From assembly GCF_004114955.1 (NCBI RefSeq), contig NZ_CP030054.1, forward strand, positions 310,001-374,000: a stretch of DNA of 64,000 bases, given 5' to 3'. A program made the position numbers and the translations under genes. Under the pieces are notes generated by a model. That model was not told the origin of the DNA, did no database searches, and saw nothing but the letters and a program-made list of their open reading frames with translations. Each line of letters starts with the position of its first letter. The first letter of the stretch is position 1. Origin of the DNA: Bradyrhizobium guangzhouense. Its GTDB lineage: Bacteria > Pseudomonadota > Alphaproteobacteria > Rhizobiales > Xanthobacteraceae. Positions 18,839 to 28,383 of the stretch are shown piece by piece.

Positions 18839-20591
18839 CAGTACACAAGCGAGCAGTTCCAGCGCCTGATGGCCGACAACGGCATCGTTTGCAGCATGAG
18901 CCGCTCCGGCAACGTCTGGGACAACGCGGCGATGGAAAGCTTCTTCTCCTCGCGCAAGACCGAGCGTACGGCCAACAAGATTTATCGAACCAGAGACGAG
19001 GCACGCGCCGATGTGTTCGACTACATCGAACGATTTTACAACACGACGCGCAGGCACTCGACCATCGGCTATCTCAGCCCGGTTGAGTTCGGGCGTAAGG
19101 TGGGATTAGCTTGACCGGGTGTCCATCAAACCGGCAGCAGCTCAGTCACGTGTTTCTGTTTAGAATGCACGAGCCGCTCAACAGACACGCCAGATTGTTC
19201 ATCCATGCGACGCCTTCGGAGCCACTTGATCTAGGACTGACAAAGCCTATAGCGCGCCAATCAGGATGAGAGCGCGTATTGCCTCATGTACTGATGCTCC
19301 CGGGTGCGATCGGTTGCCTCATTTATTTTGCTCCTGGCTTGAGTTGAGGAGGAGACCGGGTGCGGAGATGGCCGGGGTTTCGGAGCGCCCGGCCTCCTCC
19401 GCTGGTACCTCGCACGTCATTGGAGTGTTGTGACCTCGTACCCTGGCGGCATTTTCTCGCTAGGAGCGAACAGCAGCGCGTTCGCTTGCTCGCTGCGCCA
19501 GGATTTCAGCCGACGTTGAAGCGTTCGAAGAAGCTTGTTCGGATAGGCTCCAGGATATTCCTCCTGCAAGCGCGAGAGCAGTTCGCTGCCAGTCCGCCAA
19601 GGCTCGGTTTCAAACCATTTTCGCAACTCTGGCGTTGCTCGGATGTGCGGGTCGGGACGACGTCGGCCTCTCTCCGCCTTCACGAGTGGCCGATCCGTCG
19701 GTCGCATAGCTCCGTCCTTCCAGGCCGTGCGCAGGCTTGCCAGGAAGCGATCGATCGATTGCGATGCCGCAGCAGGATGGCCGATTGGTTGGGTGTCCCC
19801 GAGGACCGCGAGGCGCTCCTGCACGTCGCGGATGTCGCGCAACAACGCGACTGGATCGAGGGCGGCATAGATTTCTTGGAGATGATGGCGGACAGCGTCA
19901 GGCGTGCGGGCGTCCGCTGCCAGGCGCTGGTGTGGTGTAGCCGGCGCGCTGTATGTCTTGCGTACACGGGCACCGTCGCGCTGCTTGGCTATCAATTTGA
20001 ACGAGGGTTGGAAGAAGTTCACGAACAGCCGCGCCGATCGATAGAGTTCAGCCAGCAGCTTGGCCGCTTCCAGGCGCCCTCGAACCGACGATAGCCGACT
20101 ATCCTGCGCACGACGGCGCCGTTCTTCTGCTCGACGAACGCCTGGTCATTTTTTCGGTAGGGCCGGCAACGCGTGAAGACGATGTTGGCCGCCTCGCAGT
20201 AGGCTTTCAGCGTCTCGTTCATGAACACGGTATCATTGTCAGTATCGAAGCCGAGCAGCGCAAAAGGCAATTGTTTGCGCAATTCCGTCAGCACCGTGCT
20301 CAACAGCGTTTGTTCGCGCACGATCAGAGGAGCGCACTCCGTCCAGCCGGTAGCAATGCCGGTGAGCACGAGGGTCTGGATGAAGCTGCCGCGCGCAGAT
20401 GGACCGCTATGCGCGACAAGGTCGGCCTCGACGAATCCGGGCGCCGGATCATTCCAATCTGCCGACGTCCTTATTGGAGCCCTGCGACGCAGGGAATGCG
20501 TCGCGTGCCGCTGTCGGGCGACATGGAAAATTGACCCCCTGACGACACGAGGAATTGCCCCCCTCGCGACACGGTCAGAACGGGGGTTTTT

Positions 20592-21890
20592 ATGCAGCGA
20601 CTCAGTTCAGGTCCTCTGCGGTTCAAAGATCCGCGGAGGGAGGCCATGCTGGAGCCGGACGAGGTTTCGGCGATACTCCGGCTCAACGAGCTGGGGTGGG
20701 GTAGCAAACGGATTGCCCGGGAGCTCGGGATTAGTCGCAACACGGTGAAGGACTACGTGGCGGCCGGCGGCTGGACACCCTATCGGCAGCCGCAGCGCAA
20801 AAAGGCGCTCGATGGCCAGGAGACCTGGCTCAAGGAGCGCCTGCGGCAGCACCACGGCAATGCCGATGTGATTCGCCAGGAGCTGGCAGCCGAGAAAGGC
20901 ATCATCGTCAGCCTGCGCACGGTCGAGCGGGCGGTACAGCGCTATCGCCAGGAGCTTGCGGCCGAGGCGCGCGCGACGGTGCGGTTCGAGACACCGCCCG
21001 GCAAACAGCTGCAGATCGATTTTGGCGAGCGGCTGGTCGAGATCGGTGGCAGCAAGGTTCGCGCCTACCTGTTCGTCGCCACGTTGGGCTACTCGCGCCG
21101 GCACCATGTCAGAGCATTCCGCAACGAACGGCAAGAGAGCTGGTTCGATGGCCTGGAAAGCTCCTTCGTGAAGTTCGGTGGCGTGCCCGAGGAGGTACTG
21201 TTCGATAATGCGCGTGCGTTGGTCGTGGAGCACGATGCCGCGATGCGCACCGTCGTGTTCAATGACAAGCTGACCGCGTTTGCCAAGCACTGGGGGTTCC
21301 GGCCACGGGCCTGCGCGCCATATCGAGCCCGCACCAAGGGTAAGACCGAGAATGGCGTCGGCTACGTCAAACGGAACGCGGTCGCCGGCCGCACCTTCCC
21401 GAGCTGGGAAGCCTTTGAGGCGCATCTTGAAGCTTGGACGCGGGAGATCGCCGACCTACGCCAGCATGGCACGACTGGCGAAGCACCAATTGAGCGCTTC
21501 AGGCGCGCTGAGGCGCACGCGCTGAAGCCCATCGCTGGGAGGCCGCCCTTCCAGGCCGCACGTGAACTGATCCGGCGCGTGCAGGCCGACTGCGCGGTCG
21601 AGATCGATGGCAACGCCTACTCTGTGCCATGGCGGCTGATCGGCGAGACGGTGAGAGCGACGATCGCCGATGGCGTGGTGCGCATCCACCACGGGATCCA
21701 TGAGGTGGCCGCTCATCCGATCTGTGTCGGTCGGCGCCGTCGCGTCGTTGACCCTAAACACTTTGAGGGCCTGACTGGCTTTAAACCGAGCCGTGCTGGC
21801 GAGCTCGCGTTATCGCCTGTCGCGCCGCCGTCGCCGACGCTGCTGCGGCCACTCGGCGAGTACGAAGCGATTGTGGGAGGGGGCTTCTGA
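20592..21890 (+). CDS. istA: IS21 transposase IstA
   Basis: A 432-residue DDE transposase. N-terminal helix-turn-helix (ILRLNELGWGSKRIARELGI, SRNTVKDYV), catalytic core from QLQIDFGERLVEIGG (first Asp) through VLFDNARALVVEHD (second Asp) to KGKTENGVGYVKRNA (Glu), then the C-terminal beta-barrel region. A start at MLEPDEV (20646) is equally plausible. The stop overlaps the istB start (TGATG). It acts with IstB in strand transfer. Confidence 0.92.
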   Translation: MQRLSSGPLRFKDPRREAMLEPDEVSAILRLNELGWGSKRIARELGISRNTVKDYVAAGGWTPYRQPQRKKALDGQETWLKERLRQHHGNADVIRQELAAEKGIIVSLRTVERAVQRYRQELAAEARATVRFETPPGKQLQIDFGERLVEIGGSKVRAYLFVATLGYSRRHHVRAFRNERQESWFDGLESSFVKFGGVPEEVLFDNARALVVEHDAAMRTVVFNDKLTAFAKHWGFRPRACAPYRARTKGKTENGVGYVKRNAVAGRTFPSWEAFEAHLEAWTREIADLRQHGTTGEAPIERFRRAEAHALKPIAGRPPFQAARELIRRVQADCAVEIDGNAYSVPWRLIGETVRATIADGVVRIHHGIHEVAAHPICVGRRRRVVDPKHFEGLTGFKPSRAGELALSPVAPPSPTLLRPLGEYEAIVGGGF

Positions 21891-22687
21891 TGCGAGCCAT
21901 TGTCCCCGACCGCCTGAGCGATATGCTGACGCGCCTGAAGCTGACGGCTGTCCGCGACCAACTGGATGGGTTGTTGGATGAGGCCGGTCGACAAGAGCTG
22001 AGCCTACGCGAGACTCTGGTGCTGCTGTGCGAGCGCGAGATCGCCCGCAAGGATGAGCGGCGCATCGAGATGACGCTCAAACTTGCTCGCTTCCCGTTCG
22101 TTCGCGATCTGTCGGGCTTCGACTTCTCGGCCCAGCCCTCGCTGGATCCGAAGCAGATACGCGAGCTTGCGAGCGCCCGCTGGATCGCCAATGGCGAGAA
22201 CGTGCTGCTCCTTGGGCCACCTGGCGTTGGCAAGACGCACCTTGCGGTCGCGCTTGGGCGCGAAGCGATCCTGGCTGGGCATTCCGTTCAGTTCGTCGCA
22301 GCCACGACTGTCGTTGCGCAGCTTGCCAAAGGTCACAGCGAAGGCCGGCTCGAGGAGCGACTCGCGCAATTTGCCAAGCCAAAGCTCCTGATCATCGACG
22401 AGCTCGGGTATCTGCCCTTTGAACCCGATGCCGCGCATCTGTTCTTCCAGCTCGTTAGCCGTCGTTACGAGAGAGGCGCGATCCTGCTGACCAGCAACCG
22501 CAGCGTCGGCGAGTGGGGCTCGGTCTTCAGCGACCCCGTGGTCGCCACCGCGATCCTTGATCGTCTGCTGCACCACAGTCACGTAATCACGATCCGCGGC
22601 GACAGCTATCGCTTGAAGGAGAAGCGCCGCAGCGGACTTCTGCAGAAGCCCGCTGTACCAGAAGCCAAATCGGAGAAGAAGTCGTGA
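21890..22687 (+). CDS. istB: IS21 helper ATPase IstB
   Basis: A 265-residue AAA+ ATPase that selects target DNA and activates IstA. Walker A is GPPGVGKTHLAVALG, Walker B LLIIDELGYLPFEPD, sensor region LLTSNRSVGEWG, and the C-terminus DRLLHHSHVITIRGDSYRLK is typical. It is translationally coupled to istA by a 1-nt overlap. Complete. Confidence 0.93.
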   Translation: MRAIVPDRLSDMLTRLKLTAVRDQLDGLLDEAGRQELSLRETLVLLCEREIARKDERRIEMTLKLARFPFVRDLSGFDFSAQPSLDPKQIRELASARWIANGENVLLLGPPGVGKTHLAVALGREAILAGHSVQFVAATTVVAQLAKGHSEGRLEERLAQFAKPKLLIIDELGYLPFEPDAAHLFFQLVSRRYERGAILLTSNRSVGEWGSVFSDPVVATAILDRLLHHSHVITIRGDSYRLKEKRRSGLLQKPAVPEAKSEKKS

Positions 22688-23426
22688 CGCAAGCCGCTCG
22701 CTCGCTACAGCGCTATGAAGGGCGCGCTTCGCGAGCGGCTTGCTTCAGTCCTGCAAACAACAAGGGGGTCGCTTCCTCATGTCGTTGCGGGGTCAAATCC
22801 GGACGTCGCTTGACAGCCGCCGACGCTTGCGACCTAATCCTTCTCGGACCCCCACCAATGCGCGGTCGATCGTCGCAGCGCTCATTGCCAAAAGTTTGTC
22901 GCGGATCTCGGGGGTAAGGTCGAGGTGGCCATGCCGTTCCATCGCCTCAATCAACGCAGGCATTAACGCCTTCAGCCGCTTCCCGCAGATCCGGTCTGAC
23001 GCCTCCCAAAGGAGCACGAGCGCGTTGTGTTCTACCTCATTATACATTCGACGTCGCGCCCTTCGGCTTGGGCGCGCGTCTTCCTCACCTCGAAGTAGTC
23101 GCATCGCCTGCTTGCGATGGAATCCGGTGATGTCGACGAACTCGTCCAATATCCGCGTCTTCTTCGCGCGATCCGAACGCCGATAGCGCGCGCCTGCTGC
23201 CGCCGTCAGTTCCTTCCGCGTTGCCATGCTTAGCCACCCCATCTTCGCCCCCGCTCGCTCCCGATCCAAGGGAGCAATTTACGTGAGGCAACGGCTCAGC
23301 ATTTGGTAACAATTAGGGCGAGACAATGCGGAGTCTCACCCTGATCGCCGCCGCGCAAAAGCCAACCGATCGGAGGACGAGGCAAGGCTTAGGCAGTTTA
23401 TTTTTGCTGTGCGAAGAGCCTTGGCC

Positions 23427-24248
23427 TCACACGTCTGCAAATGAAGGAGGCCGGCGCTCACACCACGCTTTTAGGCCCTCTCGGGCATCAGGTGATGTTA
23501 GGCTTTCGAAAAACTTCGCATTGATCTCGACCGGGTCAGCAGTGCCTCGACGAATTGAATTGAGCGACGTCTTCAGGCCCCGGAGAGAAGCCGGCGAACG
23601 CTGGGCGAGCATCCCGGCAAAATGCTCTAATCGCGCTTCAAGCGCATCCGAAGTACACACCTCGGTAAGATAACCCATCTGTAACAACGTGATGCTGTCA
23701 ACTTGCTCGCCTGTTAGAAAAAGGCGTTTCGTTTGCGACAGGCCAAGCCGCTCCACGTAACGTCGTAAACCAGAATAGTAGTACTGAATACCGAGGCGAG
23801 AAGGAGACATTTGCAAGAGACATCCCCGCGTTCCGATACGAAAATCACATGCAAGCGCGAGGTCAGTAGCGCCTCCGTAAATGTTTCCATTCAGGCCGCA
23901 TATAGTAGGAAAGGGGCATTCTTCGACAAGATCGCACATCGCGGCGAACAGGGCTGTACATGCCGCCGCACGATCACTCGACAATGTATCCAGGTCAAAT
24001 CCTGAACTAAAACTTGGACCTTGAGCCGTTATCATTAGTACTCGCACGCTCGACTGCCGAGCCAAAGTCGCGACGATTTCAGAGAAAGTCTCGATGTCTG
24101 TTGGCTCGAACCGATTGTGCTGCCGAGACCGGTTCAATTGAATTCTCGCGATCCCTTTTGACACATGCAAGGTCGGCAAGTTCCCGAGCTCAGATGCTTC
24201 TTCATTCCTTTGTTTCCCTGCTGCGACCTCACTTCCAAATTTATTCAT
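23427..24248 (-). CDS. Crotonase-superfamily protein, decarboxylase-like
   Basis: A 273-residue enoyl-CoA-hydratase/isomerase-fold protein. The CoA oxyanion-hole segments are FSSGFDLDTL and NGNIYGGATDLALACD. The two catalytic glutamates of true hydratases are not in place: GGATDL has Asp where GGGCEL has Glu, and QMSPSRLG replaces the usual PE-x-x-LG. The block QMSPSRLGIQYYYSG instead resembles the F-S-M-x-P-x-x-LG-x-x-Y stretch of methylmalonyl-CoA decarboxylase (YgfG/ScpB) as I recall it. It is transcribed divergently from a malonyl-CoA-synthetase-like gene, so decarboxylation of (methyl)malonyl-CoA is a reasonable inference. Other crotonase activities remain possible. Confidence 0.75.
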   Translation of the reverse strand: MNKFGSEVAAGKQRNEEASELGNLPTLHVSKGIARIQLNRSRQHNRFEPTDIETFSEIVATLARQSSVRVLMITAQGPSFSSGFDLDTLSSDRAAACTALFAAMCDLVEECPFPTICGLNGNIYGGATDLALACDFRIGTRGCLLQMSPSRLGIQYYYSGLRRYVERLGLSQTKRLFLTGEQVDSITLLQMGYLTEVCTSDALEARLEHFAGMLAQRSPASLRGLKTSLNSIRRGTADPVEINAKFFESLTSPDAREGLKAWCERRPPSFADV

Positions 24249-24448
24249 TCGATTCCCTCGACTGGCGAAACCTGCGCTGCAGGGACGGGTAGGTGAGGCG
24301 CGGTTGTCAACGATGAAGCACAGAAGCTTCGGCCCTATGCCCTCAGCCCCTCCGTATTCTTTTTACGTTGACAGATATTTTTTTTACATTCAATAGAATA
24401 TCTCGGAAACTGGCCCTGCCGGCAGCGCGGCGAGGAGAGGCGTAAGTC

Positions 24449-25987
24449 ATGTCCAACCGCAATTTCTATGTCCTGGTTGAGGGGAGGGCCGAGGCAAACC
24501 CGACAGACGTGCTCCTAGAGCTTGAGAGCGGCGAAACGCTATCCGCTCAGTGGCTGCACAAGCTCTGTGGTAGCTATGCCAGCGTCTTCCGGCGGCTCGG
24601 ATGTGCGGTCGGTGATCGCGTGGCCGTCCAGGTCGAGAAGTCCGCACATGCTTTCGCGCTCTATCTTGCCTGCCTCCGTGCTGGGCTCTGCTATTTGCCC
24701 ATCAACACAGCTTATCGCTCAGCTGAGTTGGCCTACCTTCTAAAGGACGCGCAGCCTTCCTTCCTTCTCAGAGGACCAAATACGGAAGCTCTTCCCGACA
24801 TGACGGTGCCTCGGTCAACCAAGGTCTTAACGTTTGGCATCCGGGGTGAAGGAACATTCGCATCACTTGTCAAAGCAGGAGAGACCTCGTTTAGCACCGT
24901 CGAACTCAATGGTGCGGCTCCCGCAGCTCTCCTCTACACCTCAGGCACAACCGGCCGGCCCAAGGGTGCTCTGATCAGCCATGCTGCGCTCTCGTACACC
25001 GCTCAAACGCTGAGTCGATTGTGGGGCTTCTCGTCTTCGGATGTTCTGCTACATGCGCTGCCGATCTTCCACAGCCATGGTCTATTCATCTCATTCAACG
25101 TCGCGCTGGCAGGCGGAGCGCGAATTCTCCTGCAAAATAAATTCGATGTAAGTCCAGTGCTCGACGCAATTCCTCGCTCAACCGTTTTTATGGGAGTGCC
25201 AACTTACTATCATCGTCTATTGACCTGCCCTTCGCTGGCCAGCTCTCTTTGCCGAAACATGCGACTGTTCATATCCGGTTCGGCACCACTATCGGCTCCG
25301 ATGCATCGCGATTTTGAAACTCGGACAGGGCACCGTATCCTGGAGCGTTATGGTTTGACCGAGGCAATGATTCTCTGCTCGAACCCCCTGGAAGGTGATC
25401 GTCGACCAGGTTCGGTAGGGCTACCGATTCCCGGTGTTGATTTGCGTATTGCAGGCGAGCGAGATGAAGCTCTGCCTGTCGGACAAGTAGGTATCATTCA
25501 AGCGCGAGGACCGGGGCTTTTCTCCGGTTACTGGAACAATGCTGAGCAAACCAAAGCCGAGCTCACAGCAGACGGGTTCTTCCGTACCGGCGACATGGGT
25601 CTCGTCGACGAGAAGGGATACGTCTCGATTACAGGCCGCGCCAAGGATCTCATCATCAGCGGCGGATACAACGTCTATCCCGCAGAAGTTGAGGCTGTAA
25701 TCGATGAACTGACTTCCGTTAAGGAGTCAGCCGTTGTCGGAGCAACTCACGCGGATTTCGGAGAGTGCGTCGTTGCCTTCGTAATTGCTAGCGATAAGAG
25801 CGACCCACCGAGCGAAAGCGAGGTGATTCAGCAGGTCAAGCGAAACATGGCAAGTTACAAAACCCCCAAGAAGGTCATCGTAGTCGATGATTTTCCACGG
25901 AATGCTATGGGAAAAGTCTTGAAGAAGGAGCTCCGGACGACACTAGCGGACTTTCCCACGCTTGGCTCGGATAACGCCAATAGATAA
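24449..25987 (+). CDS. matB: Malonyl-CoA synthetase-like acyl-CoA ligase (MatB type)
   Basis: A 512-residue ANL-superfamily ligase that should adenylate an organic acid and transfer it to CoA. The AMP/P-loop motif is LLYTSGTTGRPKGALI (about 160-175). LPIFHSHGLFIS matches the corresponding MatB segment. The A5 motif is ERYGLTEAM, the hinge GFFRTGDMGLVDEKGYVSI, and the catalytic lysine lies in PRNAMGKVLKKEL. A malonate preference fits the HSHG motif and the neighbouring malonamidase-like amidase 34 bp downstream, with which it forms an operon. A TTGACA at 24368 in an AT-rich tract may mark a sigma-70-type promoter. Specificity is inferred; another short dicarboxylate is possible. Confidence 0.85.
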   Translation: MSNRNFYVLVEGRAEANPTDVLLELESGETLSAQWLHKLCGSYASVFRRLGCAVGDRVAVQVEKSAHAFALYLACLRAGLCYLPINTAYRSAELAYLLKDAQPSFLLRGPNTEALPDMTVPRSTKVLTFGIRGEGTFASLVKAGETSFSTVELNGAAPAALLYTSGTTGRPKGALISHAALSYTAQTLSRLWGFSSSDVLLHALPIFHSHGLFISFNVALAGGARILLQNKFDVSPVLDAIPRSTVFMGVPTYYHRLLTCPSLASSLCRNMRLFISGSAPLSAPMHRDFETRTGHRILERYGLTEAMILCSNPLEGDRRPGSVGLPIPGVDLRIAGERDEALPVGQVGIIQARGPGLFSGYWNNAEQTKAELTADGFFRTGDMGLVDEKGYVSITGRAKDLIISGGYNVYPAEVEAVIDELTSVKESAVVGATHADFGECVVAFVIASDKSDPPSESEVIQQVKRNMASYKTPKKVIVVDDFPRNAMGKVLKKELRTTLADFPTLGSDNANR

Positions 25988-26020
25988 TCGGCCTCCCTAG
26001 GCTAACTGGAGATTGCACAC

Positions 26021-27409
26021 TTGTGCGCATACCATCCCGCTGAATTTCAAGCGCTGACATTTCATGATGCGGTACCCGCCTTCAGAGAAGGACGAGATAG
26101 CCCGCGCAAATACCTTGAGCGCTGTCTCGAAACGATCGACGCTCGCGAGCCCACCGTGCGAGCTTGGGTCGAAATGAACGTGCGAGAGGCGAGGTCCGTG
26201 GCTGATCGATCCACAGCGCGTTACCTCGCGGGACGAGAGCTTTCGACCATCGATGGCATGCCGGTCGGGATCAAAGACCTCTTTATGACAAAGGATATGC
26301 CCACGCGTATGGGATCTCCCTTGTTCAGAGACAATCACACTCATCAAGATACGGCTTGCGTCCAGGCATTGAGAGCCGCGGGCGCCATCGTGCTCGGTAA
26401 GACAGTGACGACGGAACTCGGCATGTCCTACCCTGGACCGACTACCAACCCGTTCAGCCATCGCCATACCCCCGGCGGATCGTCGAGCGGATCGGCAGCG
26501 GCCGTCGGCGCGCGGATGATACCTGCGGCAATCGGAACGCAAGTGGCTGGCTCGGTGATTCGACCAGCGAGCTTTTGCGCGAACTATGCGATCAAGCCGA
26601 CAATGGGCGCCATCCATCGTGGGGAGCGTCTGGCACTTAGCCAAAGCCACGTGGGGATCCATGCTGGCGACCTTCGTGACATGTGGCATGTGTCGATTGA
26701 AGTCGCAAAGAGATCAGGCGGCGATCCCGGCTATCCCGGCCTTTACGGTGAGACAACTCTTCATCCGGCAACCCGGCCACTACGAGTGATTGTGATGGAG
26801 GCCCAAGGTGCGGCAGAATTGGACGACGATTCCAGAGACGCATTTGAACGGTTCCTCACTCAGCTTCGCCACGCCGGCGTCCACACCATCGACAGAACCA
26901 ACCACTCGCTGGTCGACTCGTTCGAACGTGCCATCGACGAAAGTCTTGAAATTACTCGTGACGTTTGTGCCTACGAGATGCGCTGGTCACTGGAGAACCT
27001 TGTAGAAAGGTTTGGCGGAGGGCTGAGTGACAGCTTGACCTCTCGTCTGGAACTCGCGAGAAAGATGAGCATAGATGACTATCGTCAACTACTCGCCCAG
27101 CGCGATAAGGCAAGAGCAGCCCACGCCGCAATTGCTCATATCGCCGACGCTATCGTTGCTCCGTCCTCCGTTGGACCAGCTCCAAAATTAGACAATCAAG
27201 GACTTGACTCGGGCATCTCACATACAACAGGCCTGCCGAGTTACAATGCTGTTACCTCCGTCTTAGGGGCGCCAACTATCACGCTTCCGCTTCTTGCGGT
27301 GAGGGGAATGCCTCTCGGAATTCAGGTTATTGGCCAGCAGCATACCGATCAGCACCTTGTAGGTTTAGGGCGTTGGATCAGCGAGACTATTCCGGCGCGA
27401 TCGGTCTAA
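26021..27409 (+). CDS. Amidase-signature amidase, malonamidase E2-like
   Basis: A 462-residue AS-family amidase with K85 (PVGIKDLF), the cis-Ser within S154-S156 (PGGSSSGSAAAVGA) and nucleophile S178 (GTQVAGSVIRPASF). The blocks HTPGGSSSGSAAAVGA and SVIRPASFC closely resemble those of Bradyrhizobium malonamidase E2, which releases malonate and ammonia from malonamate; the match is from memory. Start TTG 26021 is chosen because GGAG lies 10 nt upstream and no in-frame ATG occurs before the conserved region. An Ala replaces Gly before the motif serine (VAGS). The MatB-like ligase directly upstream makes malonate a sensible product. Confidence 0.85.
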   Translation: MCAYHPAEFQALTFHDAVPAFREGRDSPRKYLERCLETIDAREPTVRAWVEMNVREARSVADRSTARYLAGRELSTIDGMPVGIKDLFMTKDMPTRMGSPLFRDNHTHQDTACVQALRAAGAIVLGKTVTTELGMSYPGPTTNPFSHRHTPGGSSSGSAAAVGARMIPAAIGTQVAGSVIRPASFCANYAIKPTMGAIHRGERLALSQSHVGIHAGDLRDMWHVSIEVAKRSGGDPGYPGLYGETTLHPATRPLRVIVMEAQGAAELDDDSRDAFERFLTQLRHAGVHTIDRTNHSLVDSFERAIDESLEITRDVCAYEMRWSLENLVERFGGGLSDSLTSRLELARKMSIDDYRQLLAQRDKARAAHAAIAHIADAIVAPSSVGPAPKLDNQGLDSGISHTTGLPSYNAVTSVLGAPTITLPLLAVRGMPLGIQVIGQQHTDQHLVGLGRWISETIPARSV

Positions 27410-27708
27410 TCTCTGCTGGCTCATTCTGAGTTCGACCGGCATGGGCCCTTGGCGAGGTAAATTCGGCAGCATCTGATCTCGGGCCCGTATGTTCGTCGAT
27501 CGTCTCACCATAGGTAGGGGAAGTAGCGCCTAGGTTGAGCGCCGGGCCGGCAAATCGCGTGCTCCTTCGAGTATTGTTGGGCTAAAGGTTCGAGCCTTTG
27601 AGCTACCGGTTGACGAACCGGTCCGCCTCTCGTCGCGATACAATTGCGAAACTTTTCGCTATCTACTCGCGGATCGTGGTATGAACTCCCATACCCGCGG
27701 GCAGGACC

Positions 27709-28383
27709 GTGCTCAAATTCAACCGAACTAGCGAAATCGCCAACTGGATCAAGACCGAAATTGATTCCGGTGCTTTGCAGCCAGGATCCAAGCTTGATGA
27801 AAAGCAACTCTCCGACAGGTTTAACGTTTCGAAGACCCCTGTCCGGGAAGCCCTGATACAGCTGGCATCGCGTGGCTTGGTAGATCTGAAGCAGCGGAGG
27901 GGTGCGACCGTCTCGGTTCTGAGTGCGGAGCAAATTGTCGCTATGTTCGAAGTTATGACGGAGCTTGAGGGAATGTCTGCAAGGCTGGCCGCGGCGCGAA
28001 TGCCGACGGACCTACAGGCGCGCCTCCGCGACATACACTCTCGCAGCGAAAGCGCGCTTCACAATGCGCAGCTGTACGATGCAATTAATAAAGAGCTCCA
28101 TGAAACTATCTACGAGGGTGCGCAAAACTCATATTTGGAACAGTCGATAAAAGAGACCCGCGCTCGCCTGCGTCTCTATCGTCGGTACCCATTCCAAAAA
28201 CCAGGTCGCATTCAACAGTCCTATCAAGATCATTGCTCAATTGTGGCAGCGATCACCCGAGGAGATGCCATGGCGGCTGCTCAGGCTATGCACGATCATC
28301 TCACGACTGGCGGACGCGTTTTCGCAGATCTCGTGGCGGAAGCCGCTCGTTTTGCGAATACACCTGATAAGGCGGCGGGATAA
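27709..28383 (+). CDS. GntR-family regulator, FCD subfamily
   Basis: A 224-residue regulator: N-terminal winged helix (EIANWIKTEIDSGALQPGSK, LSDRFNVSKTPVREALIQLA, VDLKQRRGATVSVL) and a C-terminal FCD ligand domain with likely metal-binding histidines (NKELHETIYE, YQDHCSIVAA, MHDHLTTGG). The start is GTG at 27709. Placed 300 bp after the malonamidase-like gene on the same strand. Malonate (mat) operons in rhizobia are controlled by a GntR protein of this type, so MatR-like control of 23427-27409 is a fair inference. It could instead control the isochorismatase downstream. Confidence 0.88.
   Translation: MLKFNRTSEIANWIKTEIDSGALQPGSKLDEKQLSDRFNVSKTPVREALIQLASRGLVDLKQRRGATVSVLSAEQIVAMFEVMTELEGMSARLAAARMPTDLQARLRDIHSRSESALHNAQLYDAINKELHETIYEGAQNSYLEQSIKETRARLRLYRRYPFQKPGRIQQSYQDHCSIVAAITRGDAMAAAQAMHDHLTTGGRVFADLVAEAARFANTPDKAAG

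Larger units (their letters stand above)
16794..19114 (+). pseudogene. IS3 orfB transposase interrupted by IS30
   Basis: The DDE transposase of the outer IS3. 16794-17386 encodes KFPFVAKHRTIWPVAWLCDA through WIADFIYLWT (first Asp) to LLHHSDRGSQ (second Asp). 18839-19114 resumes YTSEQFQRLMADNGIVCSM with AAMESFF (catalytic Glu) and ends VEFGRKVGLA. Removing the IS30 and one CA joins the halves in frame as GSQYTSEQ, so the reading frame was intact before IS30 arrived. Confidence 0.85.
6975..19144 (+). mobile_element. IS3-family element expanded by nested insertions
   Basis: Inverted repeats of about 27 bp at 6975-7001 and 19118-19144 (both beginning TGAGCTGCTGCCGG when read inward) bound this element. 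A 3-bp target duplication GTC flanks it (6972-6974 and 19145-19147). Removing the inner insertions leaves about 1.25 kb, the size of a simple IS3 element, with orfA and orfB fragments in order and joining correctly. The direct inner insertions are IS21 (7177-15035), IS110 (about 15158-16759) and IS30 (17387-18838). It can no longer transpose itself. Confidence 0.85.
20512..22815 (+). mobile_element. Intact IS21-family element
   Basis: Terminal TG...CA with related ends (TGTCGGGCGACATGG inward on the left, TGTCAAGCGACGTCC inward on the right) and a 5-bp target duplication GCCGC at 20507-20511 and 22816-22820. Both genes are open, so this is probably the youngest and most likely active IS21 in the window. 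Confidence 0.85.
19417..23233 (-). pseudogene. ISNCY-type transposase copy A, interrupted and frameshifted
   Basis: 22821-23233 encodes the N-terminus (MGWLSMATRKELTAAAGARY, DITGFHRKQAMRLLRG, LGRKRRR). 19417-20506 encodes the integrase-like core (LVLTGIATGWTECAPLIVRE, FDTDNDTVFMNETLKAYCEA) and C-terminus. Besides the IS21 there is a frameshift near 20095 relative to the intact copy at 60784. Dead copy. Confidence 0.8.
19248..23355 (-). mobile_element. ISNCY-type element, copy A, split by IS21
   Basis: By comparison with the complete copy at 60669-62465, this one starts at TATAGCGC (19248) and ends at 23355. The flanking octamers ACAAAGCC and CAAAAGCC agree at 6 of 8 positions, consistent with an aged 8-bp target duplication. 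Its transposase gene is interrupted by the IS21 element 20512-22815. Confidence 0.75.

Noticed and set aside
19360..20094. 244-codon plus-strand ORF
   Set aside because: It is antisense to the ISNCY-type transposase copy A; the same shadow appears opposite copies B and C.
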